The translations under genes were made by a program, and so were the position numbers. Below, in pieces: positions 8,935 through 17,735 of a stretch of 64,000 bases of DNA. The notes under the pieces were generated by a model that saw only the letters and a list, made by a program, of their open reading frames with translations, had not been told where the DNA came from and did no database searches. Position 1 is the stretch's first letter; every line of letters starts with the position of its first letter. Location: NCBI GenBank assembly GCA_018817515.1, contig JAHIUD010000067.1, positions 1-64,000 on the forward strand. Direction: 5' to 3'. The stretch is from Pseudomonadota bacterium. GTDB lineage: Bacteria; Desulfobacterota; Desulfovibrionia; Desulfovibrionales; Desulfovibrionaceae.

Positions 8935-8981
8935 CTGTAACAGACCGCCGCGAACTGTAATATTGGCGTAACACGCCGACA
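8935..8981. promoter_or_regulatory. Small dyads close upstream of the lactate sigma-54 promoter
   Basis: CTGTAACAG (8935-8943) is a 4+1+4 palindrome and GGCGTAACACGCC (8965-8977) is a 5+3+5 inverted repeat. TGTAAT recurs at 8956-8961 between them. They sit 25-70 bases before the -24 element and could bind an accessory regulator or a bending protein. No family consensus was recognised. Confidence 0.25.
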
Positions 8982-9002
8982 ATAAATGACGTTCTTGCAT
9001 GC

Positions 9003-9017
9003 TGGCACGCATGTTGC
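9003..9017 (+). promoter_or_regulatory. Sigma-54 promoter of the lactate operon
   Basis: TGGCACGCATGTTGC matches the -24/-12 consensus TGGCACG-N4-TTGC at every defined base, with GG and GC ten bases apart. A transcription start near 9029 is predicted, giving a leader of about 57 bases before glcD. The gene just upstream encodes a sigma-54 activator. Confidence 0.9.
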
Positions 9018-9085
9018 CTTACTCCGGCTGTATGAGACTTCGGCCCGAATCAGGGTCCGCACGCCACACCCAGGAGACTTAAAGC

Positions 9086-10465
9086 ATGAACGATGCGCTG
9101 CTCAAAGAATTTCAGGCTCTTGTCGGCAAGGACAACGTCATGGAGAGCGAGGCTGACCGCTTCTCCTATGCTTATGATGCGGCTGTCCTGGAGTCCGTGA
9201 TGCCCGGCCTCGTGGTCCGGCCCCAGACGCGTGAGGATCTTGGCAAGCTGGTCAAGCTTTGCAATGACAACGGCCTGCCCATCACCGTGCGCGGTAGCGG
9301 CACCAACCTTTCCGGCGGCACCATCCCCAGCAAGGGCGGCGTGGTCATTCTGACCAACGCGCTGAACAAGATTCTGGAGATCAACGAGGCCGACCTTTAC
9401 GCCGTGGTCGAGCCCGGCGTCATCACCGCCAAGTTCGCGGCCGAAGTCGCGGCGCGCGGCCTGTTCTATCCGCCGGACCCCGGCAGCCAGGCCGTCAGCA
9501 CCCTCGGCGGCAACGTGGCCGAGAACGCGGGCGGACTGCGCGGTCTCAAGTACGGCGTGACCAAGGACTATGTCATGGGCGTGGACTTCTTCGACGTGGA
9601 CGGCGAGATCGTGAAGAGCGGCTCGCGCACGGTGAAGTGCGTCACGGGCTTGAACCTGGCTGGCCTCATGGTCGGCAGCGAGGGCACCCTTGGCGTGTTT
9701 GAGAAGCTCATCCTGAAGCTGACCCCGCCGCCGCTCGCCGCCAAGGCCATGATGGCCATCTTCGACGACGTGAACAAGGCCTGCGAGACCGTGGCCGCCA
9801 TCATCGCCGCCAAGATCGTGCCCGCCACCCTTGAGTTCATGGATAATTTCACCATCCGCACAGTTGAGGACTTCGCCCACGCCGGGTTGCCCGTGGACGC
9901 CAAGGCGCTCCTGCTCATCGAGGTGGACGGCCACCCCGGCCAGGTGGCCGACGAGGCCGAGAAGGTCGAGGCCATCTGCAAGCAGCTTGGCGCCGTGCGC
10001 ATCCAGGTGGCCAAGGACGCCGAAGAGCGCAACAAGGTCTGGGAGGCACGCCGCGCGGCCCTTTCCGCCCTGGCGCGCGTTTCCCCCACCACCGTGCTGG
10101 AGGACGCCACCGTTCCGCGCAGCAAGATACCCGCCATGATGCATGCGCTGGAAGGCATCGCCGACAAGTTCAAGCTGACCATCGGCACCTTCGGCCACGC
10201 GGGCGACGGCAACCTGCATCCGACCATCCTCACCGACCGCCGCAACACGGAAGAGTGGCACCGCGTGGAGGCCGCCATCGACGAGATCTTCGACGTGGCC
10301 CTGAGCCTTGGCGGCACCCTGTCCGGCGAGCACGGCATCGGCCTGGCCAAGAGCAAGTACATGGAAAAGGAAACCAGCCGCGCCACCATTCTGTACTCCC
10401 GCCGCCTCAAGAAGGCCCTTGACCCCAAGGGCATCCTGAATCCCGGCAAGATCATCGGGGAGTAG
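9086..10465 (+). CDS. glcD: FAD-binding (D-)lactate dehydrogenase subunit, GlcD family
   Basis: A 459-residue FAD_binding_4/FAD-oxidase_C protein. The flavin-binding loop is VRGSGTNLSGG near residue 69, followed by STLGGNVAENAGG and a C-terminal domain with HAGDGNLHPT and GEHGIGLAKSKY, as in GlcD and D-lactate dehydrogenases. It probably oxidises D-lactate to pyruvate and passes electrons to the Fe-S partner encoded ten bases downstream (10475). It is the first gene after the sigma-54 promoter, with AGGAGAC upstream of the ATG. The order glcD-cscF-pta-ackA matches the D. vulgaris lactate operon, where these genes are DVU3027-3030. Glycolate as substrate cannot be excluded from sequence alone. 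Confidence 0.93.
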   Translation: MNDALLKEFQALVGKDNVMESEADRFSYAYDAAVLESVMPGLVVRPQTREDLGKLVKLCNDNGLPITVRGSGTNLSGGTIPSKGGVVILTNALNKILEINEADLYAVVEPGVITAKFAAEVAARGLFYPPDPGSQAVSTLGGNVAENAGGLRGLKYGVTKDYVMGVDFFDVDGEIVKSGSRTVKCVTGLNLAGLMVGSEGTLGVFEKLILKLTPPPLAAKAMMAIFDDVNKACETVAAIIAAKIVPATLEFMDNFTIRTVEDFAHAGLPVDAKALLLIEVDGHPGQVADEAEKVEAICKQLGAVRIQVAKDAEERNKVWEARRAALSALARVSPTTVLEDATVPRSKIPAMMHALEGIADKFKLTIGTFGHAGDGNLHPTILTDRRNTEEWHRVEAAIDEIFDVALSLGGTLSGEHGIGLAKSKYMEKETSRATILYSRRLKKALDPKGILNPGKIIGE

Positions 10466-10474
10466 GGGGCAGCC

Positions 10475-11764
10475 ATGGCCGACATGCACGAACTCCTGCG
10501 CCTGCTTGGCGAGCTTGACGACCAACTGGTCAGCTGCATGCGTTGCGGCATGTGCCAAGCCGTATGTCCCATCTACAGCCAGACCGGCCGCGAAGGCGAT
10601 GTGGCGCGCGGCAAGATAGCGCTGCTGGAAGGCCTGGCCCACGAGATGGTCAAGGACCCTCAGGGCGTCCAGGACAAGGTCACGCGCTGCCTCTTGTGCG
10701 GCTCCTGCGCGGCCAACTGCCCCAGCGGCGTCAAGGCGCTTGACATCTTCCTCAAGGCGAGGGTCATCCTCACCGGCTACCTGGGCCTGTCCAAGGTCAA
10801 GCAGGTCATCTTCCGGGGCATGCTGACCAAGCCCGGGCTGTTCAACACCATGCTCGGCGTGGCCAGCAAGTTCCAGGGCCTGTTCACCTCCCCGGTGAAC
10901 GACATCATCGGCTCGTCCTGCTCCAAGTTCCTCTCGCCCGTGCTGGGCGACAGGCACCTGATGCTCCTGGCCAAGACGCCCCTGCACTCTGAAGTTCCGA
11001 GCCTGGACACCCCGGCTGGCAAGAGCGGGCTCAAGGTGGCCTTTTTCCCCGGCTGCCTGGCGGACAAGATCTTCCCGCGCGTGGGCCATGCTGTGCTCAA
11101 GGTGCTAAGCCACCACGGCGTGGGCGTGTTCCTGCCTGCTGGACAGGCCTGCTGCGGCATTCCGGCCCTGTCCTCGGGCGACAAGCAGAGCTACGAAAAG
11201 CTTGTGCGCGCCAACCTGGACCTGTTCGCCGGCAAGGAGTTCGACGCCCTGGTGACGCCCTGCGCCACCTGCACCTCGACCATGAAGAAGATCTGGCCGG
11301 CCATGGCCGCTGGCATGAGCAAGAAGGACCAGCAGCGCATCGCCGACCTCTCGGCCAAGGTCATGGACGTCAACGCCTTCGTGGCCGACAAGCTCGGCCT
11401 GACCCCCTCGGCGCCCAAGGCTGGCGCGGTGAGCGTCACCGTGCACGACCCCTGCCACCTGAAGAAGTCGCTGGGAGTATCCGCCCAGCCGCGCACCATC
11501 CTGCGCATGAACCCGGCCTATAATGTCGTGGAAATGGCCGCATCCGACGCATGTTGTGGATGCGGAGGCAGCTTCACCTTGCAGCACGCGGAGATCTCGT
11601 CCATTATCGGCAAGCAGAAGCGGGACAACATCGTGGGCTCCAAGGCCCAGGTGGTCGCCACAGGATGTCCCGCCTGCATGCTGCAGATCTCCGATATGCT
11701 CTCACGCTCCGGCGACCAAATTGCCGTGAGGCACCCCATGGAGATCTACGCAGAGTCACTCTAG
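10475..11764 (+). CDS. Fe-S electron-transfer subunit of lactate dehydrogenase (CscF/GlcF type)
   Basis: A 429-residue partner of GlcD. Two [4Fe-4S] ferredoxin motifs are at the N-terminus (CMRCGMCQAVCP near residue 20, CLLCGSCAANCP near 71). Two CCG-domain motifs follow (CCGIPALSSG near 225, CCGCGGSF near 359), the hallmark of GlpC/GlcF/heterodisulfide-reductase-B-like subunits. It should carry electrons from the flavin subunit to the quinone pool or a membrane redox complex. The ATG at 10475 comes nine bases after the glcD stop, with a G-rich ribosome-binding site inside that gap. Confidence 0.92.
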   Translation: MADMHELLRLLGELDDQLVSCMRCGMCQAVCPIYSQTGREGDVARGKIALLEGLAHEMVKDPQGVQDKVTRCLLCGSCAANCPSGVKALDIFLKARVILTGYLGLSKVKQVIFRGMLTKPGLFNTMLGVASKFQGLFTSPVNDIIGSSCSKFLSPVLGDRHLMLLAKTPLHSEVPSLDTPAGKSGLKVAFFPGCLADKIFPRVGHAVLKVLSHHGVGVFLPAGQACCGIPALSSGDKQSYEKLVRANLDLFAGKEFDALVTPCATCTSTMKKIWPAMAAGMSKKDQQRIADLSAKVMDVNAFVADKLGLTPSAPKAGAVSVTVHDPCHLKKSLGVSAQPRTILRMNPAYNVVEMAASDACCGCGGSFTLQHAEISSIIGKQKRDNIVGSKAQVVATGCPACMLQISDMLSRSGDQIAVRHPMEIYAESL

Positions 11765-11804
11765 CGGAAGGTCCTCTCCCGGCGTCGGCGTTCTCGCCCC
11801 CCAG

Positions 11805-11816
11805 CCCCCCCCCCCC
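11805..11816 (+). repeat. Homopolymer of twelve C in the cscF-pta spacer
   Basis: Twelve consecutive C residues lie in the 109-base gap between cscF and pta. Such a tract is prone to slippage and to sequencing error. It is not in a coding region, so length changes would alter only the spacer. Confidence 0.9.
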
Positions 11817-11873
11817 AAATAACGCCGCCGCCGGGAGACTCCATGGAAGCCAAACAACATCAAGGAGAGTATT

Positions 11874-13979
11874 GTGGCTGACACTTTATTCGTCACCGGA
11901 GTTGAACCGCGCAGTGGCAAGTCCGCCATTGTGCTGGGCCTCATGCAGCTCCTCCTGCGCGACATTCAGAAAGTGGCGTTCTTCCGGCCCATCATCAACT
12001 CCTCCGAGGTCACGGCCAAGGATCACGACATCAACCTCGTGCTCAACCAGTTCAACCTGGACATGCGCTATTCCGAGACCTTCTCCTTCACCATGCAGAA
12101 GGCGCGTGAGATGATCAACCAGGGCCAGCACGAGGCCCTGCTCGAAAAAATCCTGAACGACTTCAACTCGCTCAAGGGCCGCTTCGACTTCATCCTCTGC
12201 GAGGGCACGGACTTCCTGGGTTCGGACCCGGCGTTCGAGTTCGACACCAACGCCGACATCGCCGCCAACCTGGGCTGCCCTGTGCTGCTGGTGTGCAATG
12301 CGCAGAAGAAGACCCAGGAGGAGGTCGTGGCCTCCTCGCTCTTGACCATTGAATCCTTCGAGGACAAGGGCCTGGACATCCTGGCCGCCATCATCAACCG
12401 CGTGGAGGATGTGGAAGGCCAGAACATGGTGGAGGAGCTTCGCCAGAAGATCCGCTGCCCGGAATGCTTCCCCATCTACGTCATCCCCGAGGAGTCGAAG
12501 CTCGGCAAGCCCACCGTGGCCGATGTGGTCAAGTGGCTGGACGCCCGCGTGCTCTACGGCGGCGACATGCTCTCAAACCTCGTGGACTCCTACGTCATCG
12601 CGGCCATGCAGCTGGGCAACTTCCTCGACTACATCGAGCGCGGCAGCCTGGTCATCACCCCCGGCGACCGGTCGGACATCATCCTGGGCAGCCTGGCCTC
12701 GCGGCTTTCCACAAACTATCCCGACATTTCCGGCATCCTGCTCACCGGCGGGCTCGACCCCTCCGAATCCGTGCGCAGGCTCATCGAGGGCTGGGTGGGC
12801 GCGCCCATCCCCATCCTCATTGCCGAGGGCCACACCTACAAGACCGCGCGCATCCTGTACGACTTGTACGGGCGCATTGAGCCCGGCGACCAGAACAAGA
12901 TCCAGTCGGCGCTGCGCGTGTTCGAGGAGCATGTGGACCTGCCCGAGCTCAGAACCAAGCTCGTGGCCGCCAAGCCCACCACCGTGACGCCGAAGATGTT
13001 CGAGTTCAGCCTCATCCTCAAGGCCAAGGCCATGAAGCAGCACATCGTCCTGCCCGAGGGCACCGGCGAGCGCATCATGCGCGCGGCCGACATCCTGCTC
13101 CGGCGCGGCGTGTGCGACATCACCCTGCTCGGCAAGGAAGTGGACATCCGCACCAAGATGAGCCAGCTGAACCTGGAGCTTGAGGGCGTCCAGATCGTGG
13201 AGCCCGGCAAGTCCAAGCACTACGAGGAGTATGTTCAGACGTACTACGAATTGCGCAAGCACAAGGGCATCCGCGAGGAGGACGCCCGCGACCGCATGCT
13301 CGACCCGACCTTCTACTCGACCATGATGGTCCACAAGGGCCACGCCGACGGCATGGTCTCCGGGTCCATCACCACCACCCAGCAGACCATCCGCCCGGCC
13401 TTTGAGATCATCAAGACCAGGCCCGGCTCCCGCATCGTCTCCAGCGTCTTCTTCATGTGTCTGAAGGACCGTGTGCTGGTCTACGGCGACTGCGCCGTGA
13501 ACCCCAACCCCACGGCCGAGGAGCTTGCCGAAATCGCGGTGCGCAGCGCCGAGACCGCCCAGCTCTTCGGCATCGAGCCGCGCATCGCCATGCTCTCCTA
13601 TTCCACCGGCGCCTCGGGCAAGGGCCTGGACGTGGAGAAGGTCATCAAGGCCACCGCGCTCGCCCATGAGCTCGCCCCGGAACTGCTGTTGGAAGGCCCG
13701 CTGCAGTACGACGCCGCCGTGGACATCGAGGTGGCCCACACCAAGATGCCCGACAGCGCCGTGGCCGGCCGCGCCACCGTGTTCATCTTCCCGGACCTGA
13801 ACACCGGCAACAACACCTACAAGGCCGTGCAGCGCTCCGCCCAGGCCGTGGCCATCGGTCCTGTGCTCCAGGGCCTGAACAAGCCCATCAACGACCTCTC
13901 GCGCGGCTGCACCGTGCCGGACATCGTCAACACCGTCGCCATTACCGCCATCCAGGCCCAGGCAGTGAAGAAGGACTAA
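11874..13979 (+). CDS. pta: Phosphate acetyltransferase, long form
   Basis: A 701-residue Pta converting acetyl-CoA and phosphate to acetyl phosphate. The N-terminus is a dethiobiotin-synthetase-like P-loop domain (TGVEPRSGKS near residue 8), the middle is a DRTGG domain (about 215-330), and the C-terminal third (about 380-700) is the catalytic PTA_PTB domain with GSRIVSSVFFM and SYSTGASGKG. This is the long enterobacterial-type architecture. The start is a GTG at 11874 with a strong AAGGAGAG four bases before it. ackA begins nine bases after the stop, so the two are co-translated or nearly so. Confidence 0.96.
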   Translation: MADTLFVTGVEPRSGKSAIVLGLMQLLLRDIQKVAFFRPIINSSEVTAKDHDINLVLNQFNLDMRYSETFSFTMQKAREMINQGQHEALLEKILNDFNSLKGRFDFILCEGTDFLGSDPAFEFDTNADIAANLGCPVLLVCNAQKKTQEEVVASSLLTIESFEDKGLDILAAIINRVEDVEGQNMVEELRQKIRCPECFPIYVIPEESKLGKPTVADVVKWLDARVLYGGDMLSNLVDSYVIAAMQLGNFLDYIERGSLVITPGDRSDIILGSLASRLSTNYPDISGILLTGGLDPSESVRRLIEGWVGAPIPILIAEGHTYKTARILYDLYGRIEPGDQNKIQSALRVFEEHVDLPELRTKLVAAKPTTVTPKMFEFSLILKAKAMKQHIVLPEGTGERIMRAADILLRRGVCDITLLGKEVDIRTKMSQLNLELEGVQIVEPGKSKHYEEYVQTYYELRKHKGIREEDARDRMLDPTFYSTMMVHKGHADGMVSGSITTTQQTIRPAFEIIKTRPGSRIVSSVFFMCLKDRVLVYGDCAVNPNPTAEELAEIAVRSAETAQLFGIEPRIAMLSYSTGASGKGLDVEKVIKATALAHELAPELLLEGPLQYDAAVDIEVAHTKMPDSAVAGRATVFIFPDLNTGNNTYKAVQRSAQAVAIGPVLQGLNKPINDLSRGCTVPDIVNTVAITAIQAQAVKKD

Positions 13980-13988
13980 CAGACCGTC

Positions 13989-15200
13989 ATGAATATACTT
14001 GTCATCAATTCCGGCAGCTCCTCCATCAAATACCTGCTGCTCGACATGCGCACCGAGGCGGTGCTCTGCTCTGGAGCCGTGGAACGCATCGGCGAGGAGA
14101 TGGGCAACCTGAGCCACAAGATCGCTCCCGGCACTATGGGCGAGAGCCAGGTCAGCCTGAGCGAGCCCATTGCCAATCACGAGAAGGGCATGCATCTGGT
14201 CATCGCGCTCATCACCGATCCTGAGCGCGGCGTTGTCAAGAGCAAGGACGAGATCACCGCCATCGGCCACCGCATCGTGCAGGGCGGCGATCTGTTCACG
14301 GCGTCCTGCCTGGTGGACGACGAGGTCGTGGCGGGCCTGGAGAAGCTGGTGCCGCTGGCGCCCGTGCACAACCCCGGGCATCTGGCCGGCATCCGCGTGG
14401 CCCGGGAGCTGTTCCCCGGCACCCCGCAGGTCACGGTGTTCGACACCGTGTTCCATCAGACCATGCCGCCGCGGGCCTTTATGTACGCCTTGCCCTACGA
14501 ACTCTACGATGAGCTCAAGCTGCGGCGCTACGGCTTCCACGGCACCTCCCACTGCTACGTCACCAAGGAGGCGGCGAAGTTCCTGGGCAAGCCGGTGGAT
14601 GACGTGAACCTCATCACCGTGCACCTGGGCAACGGCAGCTCCATGTGCGCCGTGCAGGGCGGCAAGAGCGTGGACACGAGCATGGGCCTCACGCCGCTTG
14701 AGGGGCTGATCATGGGCACCCGCTGCGGCGACACGGACCTGGCCATCTATCCGCTGCTTGAGGCGGCCAAGGGCCTGAACATTACCGAGATCAACGACTT
14801 GACCAACAAGAAGAGCGGCTTCAAGGGCATTTGCGGCATGAACGATCTGCGCGACATCCACAAGGCCGTGGCCGAGGGGAACGCGCGGGCCAGGCTCGCC
14901 CTGGACATGTTCGGCTACCGCAACCGCAAGTACATCGGTTCTTACATGGCGGTGCTTGGCCGCGTGGACGCCATCGTGTTCACGGCCGGCATCGGCGAGA
15001 ACGATCCTGTCTCGCGCGAGCTGTCTTGCCGGGGGCTTTCGGCCCTGGGCGTGGAGCTCGACCATGAGCGCAACCAGTCTGGGGAGCGGGGCGCGCGCGA
15101 CATCGGCGCCAAGTCTTCCAAGGTGCGCGTTCTGGTGATTCCCACCAACGAGGAGTTGGAGATCGCCAGGCAGACGGCTGAGGTGCTGCGGGCCCGTTAA
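13989..15200 (+). CDS. ackA: Acetate kinase
   Basis: A 403-residue acetate kinase of the ASKHA fold that makes ATP from acetyl phosphate, the substrate-level phosphorylation step of lactate oxidation. Visible signatures are the N-terminal phosphate loop NSGSSSIKY, the catalytic-region motif YGFHGTSH, the adenosine-region HLGNGSSMCA and the C-terminal VFTAGIGEND. The length is normal for the family. It sits directly after pta and before the lactate permease, from which it is separated by a perfect hairpin at 15229-15259. Confidence 0.97.
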   Translation: MNILVINSGSSSIKYLLLDMRTEAVLCSGAVERIGEEMGNLSHKIAPGTMGESQVSLSEPIANHEKGMHLVIALITDPERGVVKSKDEITAIGHRIVQGGDLFTASCLVDDEVVAGLEKLVPLAPVHNPGHLAGIRVARELFPGTPQVTVFDTVFHQTMPPRAFMYALPYELYDELKLRRYGFHGTSHCYVTKEAAKFLGKPVDDVNLITVHLGNGSSMCAVQGGKSVDTSMGLTPLEGLIMGTRCGDTDLAIYPLLEAAKGLNITEINDLTNKKSGFKGICGMNDLRDIHKAVAEGNARARLALDMFGYRNRKYIGSYMAVLGRVDAIVFTAGIGENDPVSRELSCRGLSALGVELDHERNQSGERGARDIGAKSSKVRVLVIPTNEELEIARQTAEVLRAR

Positions 15201-15228
15201 GAGATATCGGCGAAAACCCCGTGCGGAT

Positions 15229-15259
15229 AGTTGTCCGTCGCGGGAAGCAACGGACAACT
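15229..15259 (+). terminator. Intercistronic hairpin between ackA and lldP
   Basis: AGTTGTCCGT (15229-15238) and ACGGACAACT (15250-15259) form a perfect 10-bp stem with an 11-base loop, followed by TTTA. It ends just before the AAGGAGGAG ribosome-binding site of lldP. It could be a weak terminator, an RNA-processing site or a 3'-end stabiliser that lets ackA and lldP levels differ. Confidence 0.6.
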
Positions 15260-15279
15260 TTACTGCAAGGAGGAGTCTT

Positions 15280-16941
15280 ATGGATCCAATGGTGGCACAG
15301 GCAGTTGAAACCTGGAAACAGGTCTACACGCCCATCGGTGATGGCGGCTACATTCTTCCTGCCTTGGTGGCAGGCATCCCGCTCTACATTCTGTTCTACA
15401 TGCTCGCGGTGCGCCGCGCCAAGGGCCATTTCGCCGCGGGTGTCGCGCTCCTGGCCGCCATCGGCATCTCCGTCGCCATGTGGGGCATGCCCGCCAAGCT
15501 GGCGATCTCGTCCACGCTTTACGGCGCCGCCATCGGCATCTTCCCCATTTGCTGGATCGTCATCACGGCCATCTGGGTCTACAACATGACGGTTGAGTCG
15601 GGGCAGTTCGAGGTCATCAAAACCTCGTTGGCCTGCGTCACCGAGGACCGCCGCCTACAGGCCATCCTCATCGCCTTTGCCTTCGGCTCCTTCATCGAGG
15701 GCACCGCAGGCTTCGGAACCCCGGTGGCCATCACCGCGGCCATGCTGGTCGGCCTCGGGTTCAACCCGCTGTACGCGGCCGGTTTGTGCCTCATCGCCAA
15801 CACCGCGCCCGTGGCCTTCGGCGCCCTGGGCATCCCCATCATCGCCGTGGCCGAGCTGACCAAGATCGACCTCATGAAGATCAGCGCCATCGTTGGCCGC
15901 CAGCTGCCTTTCCTGTCCATCATCGTGCCCCTGTGGCTGTCCGTCACCATGTGCGGTTTCAAGCGTTCCATGGAGATCCTGCCCGCCATCATCGTGGCTG
16001 GCGTGTGCTTCGCCGGTTCGCAGTTCGTGGTGTCCAACTACGTCGGCCCGATGCTGCCTGACGTCATCTCGGCCATCGTGACCATCGTGGGCATGTTTGC
16101 CTTCCTCAAGGTCTGGAAGCCCAAGACCATTTGGCGCTTTGAAGACGAGCCCGCCACCACCGGCCCGGCCGTCTGCCACTACAGCTCGAGCGAAGTCCTG
16201 CGCGCCTGGATGCCGTGGCTCGTGCTGGCCGTCGCGGTCTTTGTCTGGGGCCTCAAGGACGCCCAGGCCATCCTGAACACCGTGACCATGAAGCTCGACT
16301 GGCCCGCCCTGAACAACCTGGTCATCAAGACCGTGCCCATCGTCTCCGCCGACAAGGCCTACGGCGCCGTGTTCAAGTTCAACTGGCTGTCCTCGCCCGG
16401 CTCCGCCGTTTTCGTGGCCGGCCTCCTGTCCATCTTCGTCCTGCCGAACTACAGCGCTGGCAAGGCCTTTGGCTGCTTCTTCCGCACCATCAAGCAGCTG
16501 CGCTTCCCCATCGTGACCATCGCCATGATCGTTGGCCTGGCCTACATCATGAACTACTCCGGCATGAGCTCCTCGCTGGGCCTCGCCTTCACGCTGACGG
16601 GCAGCTGGTTCCCGTTCTTCGCGCCGATCATCGGCTGGTTGGGCGTGTTCCTGACTGGTTCCGACACCTCGTCGAACCTGCTCTTCGGCAGCCTGCAGCA
16701 GACCACCGCCAACCAGATTGGTGTTGACCCGGCCCTGTGCGTGGCCGCCAACTCCTCGGGCGGCGTCACCGGCAAGATGATCTCCCCGCAGTCCATCTCC
16801 GTGGCCACCGCCGCCGCGAACATGGTCGGCCAGGAGGGCAACCTGTTCCGCTTCACCCTCAAGCATTCCATCGCCATGTTGCTCGTGGTCTGCGTACTGA
16901 CGTACCTGCAGGCCTACACCCTGAGCTGGATGCTGCCGTAA
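15280..16941 (+). CDS. lldP: L-lactate permease
   Basis: A 553-residue polytopic inner-membrane protein of the LldP/LctP family (Lactate_perm), proton-coupled importers of lactate and related 2-hydroxyacids such as glycolate. The chain is a succession of hydrophobic helices with family signatures such as FGSFIEGTAGFGTPVAITAA in the first half and GSDTSSNLLFGSLQ and NSSGGVTGKMISPQSI in the second. A very strong ribosome-binding site (AAGGAGGAG) precedes the ATG. It is the entry step for the dehydrogenases encoded on either side of it. Confidence 0.96.
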   Translation: MDPMVAQAVETWKQVYTPIGDGGYILPALVAGIPLYILFYMLAVRRAKGHFAAGVALLAAIGISVAMWGMPAKLAISSTLYGAAIGIFPICWIVITAIWVYNMTVESGQFEVIKTSLACVTEDRRLQAILIAFAFGSFIEGTAGFGTPVAITAAMLVGLGFNPLYAAGLCLIANTAPVAFGALGIPIIAVAELTKIDLMKISAIVGRQLPFLSIIVPLWLSVTMCGFKRSMEILPAIIVAGVCFAGSQFVVSNYVGPMLPDVISAIVTIVGMFAFLKVWKPKTIWRFEDEPATTGPAVCHYSSSEVLRAWMPWLVLAVAVFVWGLKDAQAILNTVTMKLDWPALNNLVIKTVPIVSADKAYGAVFKFNWLSSPGSAVFVAGLLSIFVLPNYSAGKAFGCFFRTIKQLRFPIVTIAMIVGLAYIMNYSGMSSSLGLAFTLTGSWFPFFAPIIGWLGVFLTGSDTSSNLLFGSLQQTTANQIGVDPALCVAANSSGGVTGKMISPQSISVATAAANMVGQEGNLFRFTLKHSIAMLLVVCVLTYLQAYTLSWMLP

Positions 16942-16965
16942 CCCCAAACCCTTAAGCCTCTCCGG

Positions 16966-16998
16966 AGCCGGGCCGCCCATGATTGGGTTGGCCCGGCT
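16966..16998 (+). terminator. Hairpin after the lactate permease
   Basis: AGCCGGGCC (16966-16974) pairs perfectly with GGCCCGGCT (16990-16998) over a 15-base loop. There is no U-tract, so it is more likely a partial terminator or mRNA-end stabiliser than a full stop, since lutC and lutB follow on the same strand. Confidence 0.45.
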
Positions 16999-17105
16999 TC
17001 AACACAAATTTCCGGCCCGCCCCAATGTGGACGGCCGAACCCGGCGGAAGAAGGCCGCACAAGCGCCGCCGCCAAAGCCTGCAACGAGAATTACGAGGTG
17101 CGACC

Positions 17106-17732
17106 ATGAGCGACAAAGCGCGACTTGCTGATTTGATGGCGGAGAAGGCTGGGCTTGTTTCGGCCATCGTCACCCGGATCAAGACCCTGGACGAGGCCTT
17201 TGCCTACACCCTGGACGTGTGCGACAAGAAGGAAGCCTGCCAGCTTCTGCCCTCTGGCTGCGAGGCGGACCTCTCCGCTGGCGCCGGCGCTCTCTGCGAC
17301 GCCAAGCTCGGCAAGATCATCGCCGCGCCCGGACTCCCTGCCGAGGCCGCCAAGGCCTTGGGCGACGCCTGCTCCGCGCAGGGCGTCACCTTCATCACCC
17401 AGGGCATGCGCTCGCACCTCTCCGGCGTGGACATCGGCTTCACCATCGCCGAGGCGGCCATAGCCGAGACCGGCACCTGCGTGCTCGACTCCAAGAGCGA
17501 GGAGCTGCGCCTAGCCACCATGATCTGCGAAGTGCACGTCTGCGTGGTGGCGACCTCAAGCATCCGCGAGACCAGCTCCGAGGTCGAGAGCCTGCTGCGC
17601 ACCCTTTGCAAGGACGCGCCCGGCTATGTCGCCTTCATCACCGGCGCCTCGCGCACGGCGGACATCGAGCGCGTGCTGGCCATCGGCGTGCACGGCCCGC
17701 TTGAACTGCACATTCTGCTTCTGGAGGACTAG
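17106..17732 (+). CDS. lutC: LUD-domain protein, LutC-like lactate utilisation subunit
   Basis: A 208-residue LUD (DUF162) protein related to LutC/YkgG. Its conserved part includes GVDIGFTIAEAAIAETGTCVLDS and the ending FITGASRTADIERVLAIGVHGP. In Bacillus, LutABC together oxidise L-lactate to pyruvate; the separate LUD subunit is needed for that activity. The ATG at 17106 follows GAGGTG. It lies three bases from lutB, so translation is probably coupled. The D. vulgaris counterpart is DVU3032. Confidence 0.92.
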   Translation: MSDKARLADLMAEKAGLVSAIVTRIKTLDEAFAYTLDVCDKKEACQLLPSGCEADLSAGAGALCDAKLGKIIAAPGLPAEAAKALGDACSAQGVTFITQGMRSHLSGVDIGFTIAEAAIAETGTCVLDSKSEELRLATMICEVHVCVVATSSIRETSSEVESLLRTLCKDAPGYVAFITGASRTADIERVLAIGVHGPLELHILLLED

Positions 17733-17735
17733 GCC

